DNA from: UBA7672 sp965229115
GTDB taxonomy: Bacteria > Pseudomonadota > Alphaproteobacteria > Caulobacterales > Hyphomonadaceae
Assembly: GCA_965229115.1 (NCBI GenBank)
Contig: CBDDIR010000003.1
Coordinates: 2,232,001 to 2,296,000, forward strand
Direction: 5' to 3'
DNA: 64,000 bases
Made by a program: the position numbers and the translations under genes. Of this stretch, positions 60,964 to 64,000 are shown piece by piece. How positions within the stretch are numbered: the first letter of the stretch is position 1; each line of letters starts with the position of its first letter. The notes under the pieces were generated by a model. That model was not told the origin of the DNA. It did no database searches and saw nothing but the letters and a program-made list of their open reading frames with translations.

Positions 60964-60996
60964 AAACAAAAAGGGCGGCCCTTGCGGACCGCCCTT
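60964..60996 (-). terminator. Intrinsic terminator of the outer-membrane barrel gene
   Basis: AAGGGCGG (60971-60978) and CCGCCCTT (60989-60996) form an 8-bp stem; on the minus strand the stem is followed by TTTTTGTTTGG. It lies 50 nt after the barrel gene stop and may also serve the convergent DUF2842 gene. Confidence 0.75.
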
Positions 60997-61046
60997 CCGT
61001 AGCTCGTCGACATCCGCCGTAAGGGCGGTTGCCTTCATAGGATCAG

Positions 61047-61775
61047 TTAGAAGCCCTGCAGCGCGCTGCCGAGACCCGTGAAGGTCTTACCTTTACGGTC
61101 GGCTTGCTTGAGGGTTTCGTCGCCGAAGTTGTAGCGGAACGTGATGCCGAAGATGTCGGCGTCAGCGATATCGCTGTCAGCGCGGGTGTAGCCAGCGCCA
61201 ACCGAGAACGGCGAGTTGGTGAAGCGGTATTCAACGCCGGCGCCCAGCGTCCACACATCGGCATCGAAGCCGTTCGCGTCAGCGCGGGCGAAGCCTGCGC
61301 CGATGTCGAAGCGGAGATTGTCCGAAGCGAAGATGCGATACGCGCCGTTGATGCCCCAGGCATCCACGTCTGCGTCATCGTTGTTGCCGTAGGTTGCGTT
61401 GAAGGCCAGCGTCGACGCATCAAAGAATTGAGCGTATTCGCCGCCGATCAGCCACGTGTTGCTGTCATCGCTGCGGCCGAGACCCACAAATCCACCCCAG
61501 GCATTGTTTGCGCCATTGTTGATGAAGTGAGCTTGGCCCTCGATCGTGCTGTCCGTGTCGTCGGAGTCCGAGAAGGAAGCTTCAAGGATCGTCGACCAGG
61601 CGCCGCCCGTCGGGATGATGACTTCGCCGTCCACACCGTAGGTGTCCAGATCGCCAAAGTCGGTATCGACCTTGGTGAAGCTGGCGCCAACGCTGCCCGA
61701 CGTCTGCGCGAACGCAGCGCCGGAGACCATGGAGAGACCCGCCAGGAGAGAGGCGGTTACGACATATTTTTTCAC
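61047..61775 (-). CDS. Outer-membrane beta-barrel protein (porin-like)
   Basis: 242 residues with signal peptide KKYVVTASLLAGLSMVSG through AAFAQ. The mature protein is a series of amphipathic strands rich in Asp, Gly and aromatic residues (FGDLDTYGVDGEVIIPTGGA, STLAFNATYGNNDDADVDAW, VGAGYTRADSDIADADIFGI) with an Asn/Asp-rich loop set, and ends ALQGF with terminal Phe. It starts at GTG 61775 with AGGA 8 nt upstream. Probably a small abundant surface barrel; no ligand can be assigned. Long upstream gap (287 nt). Confidence 0.82.
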   Translation of the reverse strand: MKKYVVTASLLAGLSMVSGAAFAQTSGSVGASFTKVDTDFGDLDTYGVDGEVIIPTGGAWSTILEASFSDSDDTDSTIEGQAHFINNGANNAWGGFVGLGRSDDSNTWLIGGEYAQFFDASTLAFNATYGNNDDADVDAWGINGAYRIFASDNLRFDIGAGFARADANGFDADVWTLGAGVEYRFTNSPFSVGAGYTRADSDIADADIFGITFRYNFGDETLKQADRKGKTFTGLGSALQGF

Positions 61776-62062
61776 TTTTTTTCCTGTCGATAGGAGCGGG
61801 CGTTTTTGCCTCGCGGCGGCGGCTCTATCAGGGTGCGGATAGATTCGGCTGTCACAGAAGAGTCACACCGGCCGCTGCCTTTTTGACGCCCTATTCCGTT
61901 AACGGATGAATTGTTCTGCACAACCTGTGGATGCTTCGAAAAAGCGAACGTATTCGCGCCTCTTGCACGCACAACTTCATCCGCAACGTGACGCGCCGCG
62001 CGTTCGTTGAGTTTACGCAATGAGATTGAACGCCATCAACGCAATCGTGTTCTGTTGCCCGG

Positions 62063-62431
62063 ATGCATCGCGGTTGCCCCGCCCGTCACGCGCCACCAAG
62101 TCCAATCGTCAACACCATTGACGAACTGGAGCCGGACATCATCACGCAGATCAACGTATTCACTGTAGCGCCGGAGAAGCAGCAGGCGCTGGTTGATCTG
62201 CTCGACGCGGCCGCCGAGACGTCGATGAAGGATCAGCCCGGCTTCATCTCCGCCAACAACCGTACAAGCGATTGCGGCAACCGCGTCATCAGCTACGCGC
62301 AATGGCGCTCGAAAGAAGACCTGCAGGCAATGCACGACGATCCGCGCGCAGCTGAACACATGAAAGCCGCGGCCGATCTCGCGGAGTTCGAGCCGATCGT
62401 GTGCGAAGTTCGCTCATCGAGCAGGCCGTAA
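62063..62431 (+). CDS. Antibiotic biosynthesis monooxygenase (ABM) domain protein
   Basis: 122 residues; a ferredoxin-like ABM fold spans about 22-118: DIITQINVFTVAPEKQQALV, SMKDQPGFISANNRTSDCGN, RVISYAQWRSKEDLQAMHDD and FEPIVCEVRSS. Single-domain ABM proteins include heme-degrading and quinol-oxidising enzymes; no metal or heme ligands can be fixed here. The start ATG 62063 gives a leader of about 20 poorly conserved residues, and no later ATG is available before the fold. It is convergent with the gpx pair. Confidence 0.82.
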   Translation: MHRGCPARHAPPSPIVNTIDELEPDIITQINVFTVAPEKQQALVDLLDAAAETSMKDQPGFISANNRTSDCGNRVISYAQWRSKEDLQAMHDDPRAAEHMKAAADLAEFEPIVCEVRSSSRP

Positions 62432-62437
62432 CGCGCC

Positions 62438-62917
62438 TTACGCGATGGCCTTCTCGATCGCCGCGCGCAATTCGCGGCTCTCCGGCTCGACATTCGATTT
62501 GAACGCAGCAACAGGCTCGCCCGCCTTGTTGACCAGCAGCTTGTGGAAATTCCAAGCCGGATGCGCCGCGCGCCCAAGCTTCTCACGCATCCACTTGTAG
62601 AACGGATGCGCGTGGCTGCCTTTGACAGCCGTCTTCTCCGTCATCGGGAACGTCACGGCGTAGTTGATCGCGCAGAACGCTGCGATCTCCGTTTCCTTCG
62701 CCGGCTCCTGCCACAGGAACTGGTTGCACGGCACGCCGATCACCGTGAAGCCGCGATCATGATACTCGGACTGGATCTTCTGCAGCCCCGTATATTGCGG
62801 CGTGAACCCGCACTTCGACGCCACGTTCACCACCAGCAATGCCTGCCCCTCGAACTGCTTCAGCGGCAGCTTCTGGCCATTGATGCCGGTGAAGTCGAAG
62901 TCATACGCGGTCGTCAT
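62438..62917 (-). CDS. Glutathione peroxidase family protein, copy 2
   Basis: Thioredoxin-fold peroxide reductase of 159 residues with Cys as the peroxidatic residue (VNVASKCGFTPQY). The Gln of the catalytic tetrad is in NQFLWQEP, and the Trp/Asn are in WNFHKLLVN. It lacks a clear second resolving-Cys motif FPMxxK-C; a Cys occurs in AAFCAINYAV. ATG 62917 lies 2 nt after the stop of the upstream copy; TTG 62923 would overlap it. The parallel start MTTAYDFDFTG/MTTAHDFDFTS shows the two are tandem duplicates, now clearly divergent. Confidence 0.92.
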   Translation of the reverse strand: MTTAYDFDFTGINGQKLPLKQFEGQALLVVNVASKCGFTPQYTGLQKIQSEYHDRGFTVIGVPCNQFLWQEPAKETEIAAFCAINYAVTFPMTEKTAVKGSHAHPFYKWMREKLGRAAHPAWNFHKLLVNKAGEPVAAFKSNVEPESRELRAAIEKAIA

Positions 62918-62919
62918 GC

Positions 62920-63396
62920 TCAAAGAGCCTCGTTGATGGCTGCTTTAAGCTCCGGCGCTTCCGGCACGACCGTCGGCGCGAACGCCTTCAGCGCCTTGCC
63001 GTCCTTGCCGATCAGCAGCTTGTGGAAATTCCAGACCGGCTCAGCCGGATCGCCCAGCGCCGACTTGGCCCACTGATAGAACGGGTGCGCCGTCTCGCCC
63101 TTCACATCGGTCTTCGCCGTCAGCGGGAAGTCGACGCCATAGGTCGTCGAGCAGAAAGTCTGGATCTCTTCATTCGTCCCCGGCTCCTGCCCCATGAACT
63201 GGTTCGACGGCACGCCGAGCACCACAAGCCCCTTGTCCTTCAGCTCGTGATACAGGTTCACCAGCCCCTCATACTGCGGCGTCAGCCCGCACTTCGAGGC
63301 AACGTTCACGATCAGCACCGGATGCCCGCTGAACTGCTTCAGAGGCAGCGGCTTTCCATCGATCGAGGTGAAATCGAAATCGTGTGCGGTTGTCAT
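62920..63396 (-). CDS. Glutathione peroxidase family protein, copy 1
   Basis: 158 residues from ATG 63396. The peroxidatic Cys is in VNVASKCGLTPQYEGL, with NQFMGQEPGTNEEIQTFCST and WNFHKLLIGKDG. The Cys in QTFCST corresponds to the resolving Cys region of thioredoxin-dependent GPx enzymes, so it may use thioredoxin rather than glutathione. Its ATG overlaps the TGA of the amphi-Trp gene (ATGA), and its stop is 2 nt before the second copy: a tight four-gene operon. Confidence 0.93.
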   Translation of the reverse strand: MTTAHDFDFTSIDGKPLPLKQFSGHPVLIVNVASKCGLTPQYEGLVNLYHELKDKGLVVLGVPSNQFMGQEPGTNEEIQTFCSTTYGVDFPLTAKTDVKGETAHPFYQWAKSALGDPAEPVWNFHKLLIGKDGKALKAFAPTVVPEAPELKAAINEAL

Positions 63397-63620
63397 TGCT
63401 CTGGCTTCCACTTCATCTGGAACTCGATCTCTTCGCCGTCCGAGCCACGCTCATGCTCGATATTGAACACAGCCCGCTTGGGCACATGCACCCGCTCGCC
63501 CGCAATCTGGATCACAAACGGCTCGCCCGCCTCCAGACTATCCGCAAACCGCCGCAGCTTCGCTACGAACTGGGCCCGCGTGTAGCTCTTTTCAACATCA
63601 CGCGTCGGCTTGCGGGCCAT
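63393..63620 (-). CDS. Amphi-Trp domain protein
   Basis: 75 residues, a small beta-rich domain ending EEIEFQMKWKPEQ, the Trp-containing strand that names the amphi-Trp family; FADSLEAGEPFVIQIAGERV and HVPKRAVFNIEHERGSDG precede it. Function unknown. It is coupled by ATGA overlap to the first gpx gene and lies 15 nt after the upstream acyltransferase gene. Confidence 0.85.
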   Translation of the reverse strand: MARKPTRDVEKSYTRAQFVAKLRRFADSLEAGEPFVIQIAGERVHVPKRAVFNIEHERGSDGEEIEFQMKWKPEQ

Positions 63621-63635
63621 AGATCATCTCCAGCA

Positions 63636-64000
63636 TCACGAGTCCTGCGAAACCGCATCCGGCTTCGCAACAGAGGTAGGCTTCTCCGGCGCGCGAACAA
63701 TCCCGTTCGCCTTGTCCCATTGCCGCCCCTCCTCGATCAGCCGGTCGGTGTTCGACATGATCGCGCCGCCCAGCCGCTCAAGAAACTCGTCCTTGCCCAA
63801 TCCCGGCGGGATCGAATCGAGAAACTCGATCACCGCCGGCCCCGGATATTTGCGATAGTCCTCCTGCTGCCAGCGCAGCCCCAGGCTCGTCGCCACCGGC
63901 ACCACCGGCCATTGCGACGCTTCCTGCATATGCCACACGCCAGCGCGGAACCGCTTGTGCTCGCCCACCTTCGTCAGGTGACCTTCCGGATAGATCAGCA
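63636..64000 (-). CDS. plsC: 1-acyl-sn-glycerol-3-phosphate acyltransferase, C-terminal part
   Basis: Inner-membrane lysophosphatidic acid acyltransferase; only the last 121 residues are in the window. The edge still shows the substrate-binding motif LIYPEGHLT (family FPEGTR), followed by FRAGVWHMQEASQWPVVPVA, which matches the (K)xGxxxxA...PVVPV block, and a polar C-terminal tail. The N-terminal HxxxxD motif is beyond the edge, so activity cannot be judged. It is first in the run plsC-amphi-Trp-gpx-gpx. Confidence 0.85.
   Translation of the reverse strand, partial: LIYPEGHLTKVGEHKRFRAGVWHMQEASQWPVVPVATSLGLRWQQEDYRKYPGPAVIEFLDSIPPGLGKDEFLERLGGAIMSNTDRLIEEGRQWDKANGIVRAPEKPTSVAKPDAVSQDS

Overview
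The window reads as a piece of chromosome from a GC-rich alphaproteobacterium, most likely of the Hyphomonadaceae/Caulobacterales type. Supporting signs are the ctaA/DUF2842 pair, the rplM-rpsI and argC arrangement, an HWE-family histidine kinase with a FATGY-type single-domain response regulator, a DUF2336 protein, and two sites resembling the CtrA box TTAA-N7-TTAA. I see no prophage, insertion sequence, CRISPR array or rRNA. Nearly all genes look chromosomal, and two tRNAs are present (Tyr-GTA and Thr-TGT).

Layout. 1-2.6 kb: the start-proximal part of a compact Mfd-type helicase (minus strand), divergent from ppc (2.8-5.5 kb). 5.7-9.2 kb: an iron-uptake cassette of TonB receptor, PepSY membrane protein and a 63-residue membrane protein. 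9.3-16.1 kb: single genes, namely an acyltransferase, an M19-type dipeptidase, a CysB-type LysR regulator, a thioredoxin-like lipoprotein, CoaA and an unknown secreted protein. 16.2-20.5 kb: a tight minus-strand operon encoding a LolA-like periplasmic protein, an outer-membrane beta-barrel and an RND/MMPL transporter, which looks like a trans-envelope lipid or hydrophobic-compound exporter. It is divergent from a membrane-anchored winged-helix/TPR regulator (20.8-22.7 kb).

22.7-33.6 kb holds an aminotransferase, tRNA-Tyr, rlmB, an unknown two-TM Pro/Ala-rich protein, an M20 lipoprotein amidohydrolase, a GST, intergenic inverted repeats, metG, two small secreted proteins and tRNA-Thr. 33.8-40.9 kb is the alpha-2-macroglobulin/PBP1C pair, followed by a patatin lipoprotein, pgi, a c-type cytochrome lipoprotein, nadK and a class II aldolase family protein.

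46-54.5 kb is rich in signalling proteins: an orphan HPt protein, a catalytically degenerate EAL-like protein, a lytic transglycosylase with a CtrA-like box, an HWE kinase/response regulator pair and a DUF2336 protein with a CtrA-like box. 54.5-57 kb carries argC, a small membrane protein, rpsI and rplM. 57-64 kb holds an M28 peptidase, a VOC protein, ctaA, DUF2842, an outer-membrane barrel and an ABM protein. It ends with a minus-strand operon plsC (partial)-amphi-Trp-gpx-gpx.

The best candidates for less-described biology are the 16-22.7 kb envelope transport locus, the Shine-Dalgarno sequence buried in a terminator hairpin near 32.9 kb, the orphan HPt and dead EAL proteins near CtrA-like sites, and the two-TM Pro/Ala-rich protein at 25.3-26.4 kb. 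All functions are inferred from reading the sequence; no database search was run.
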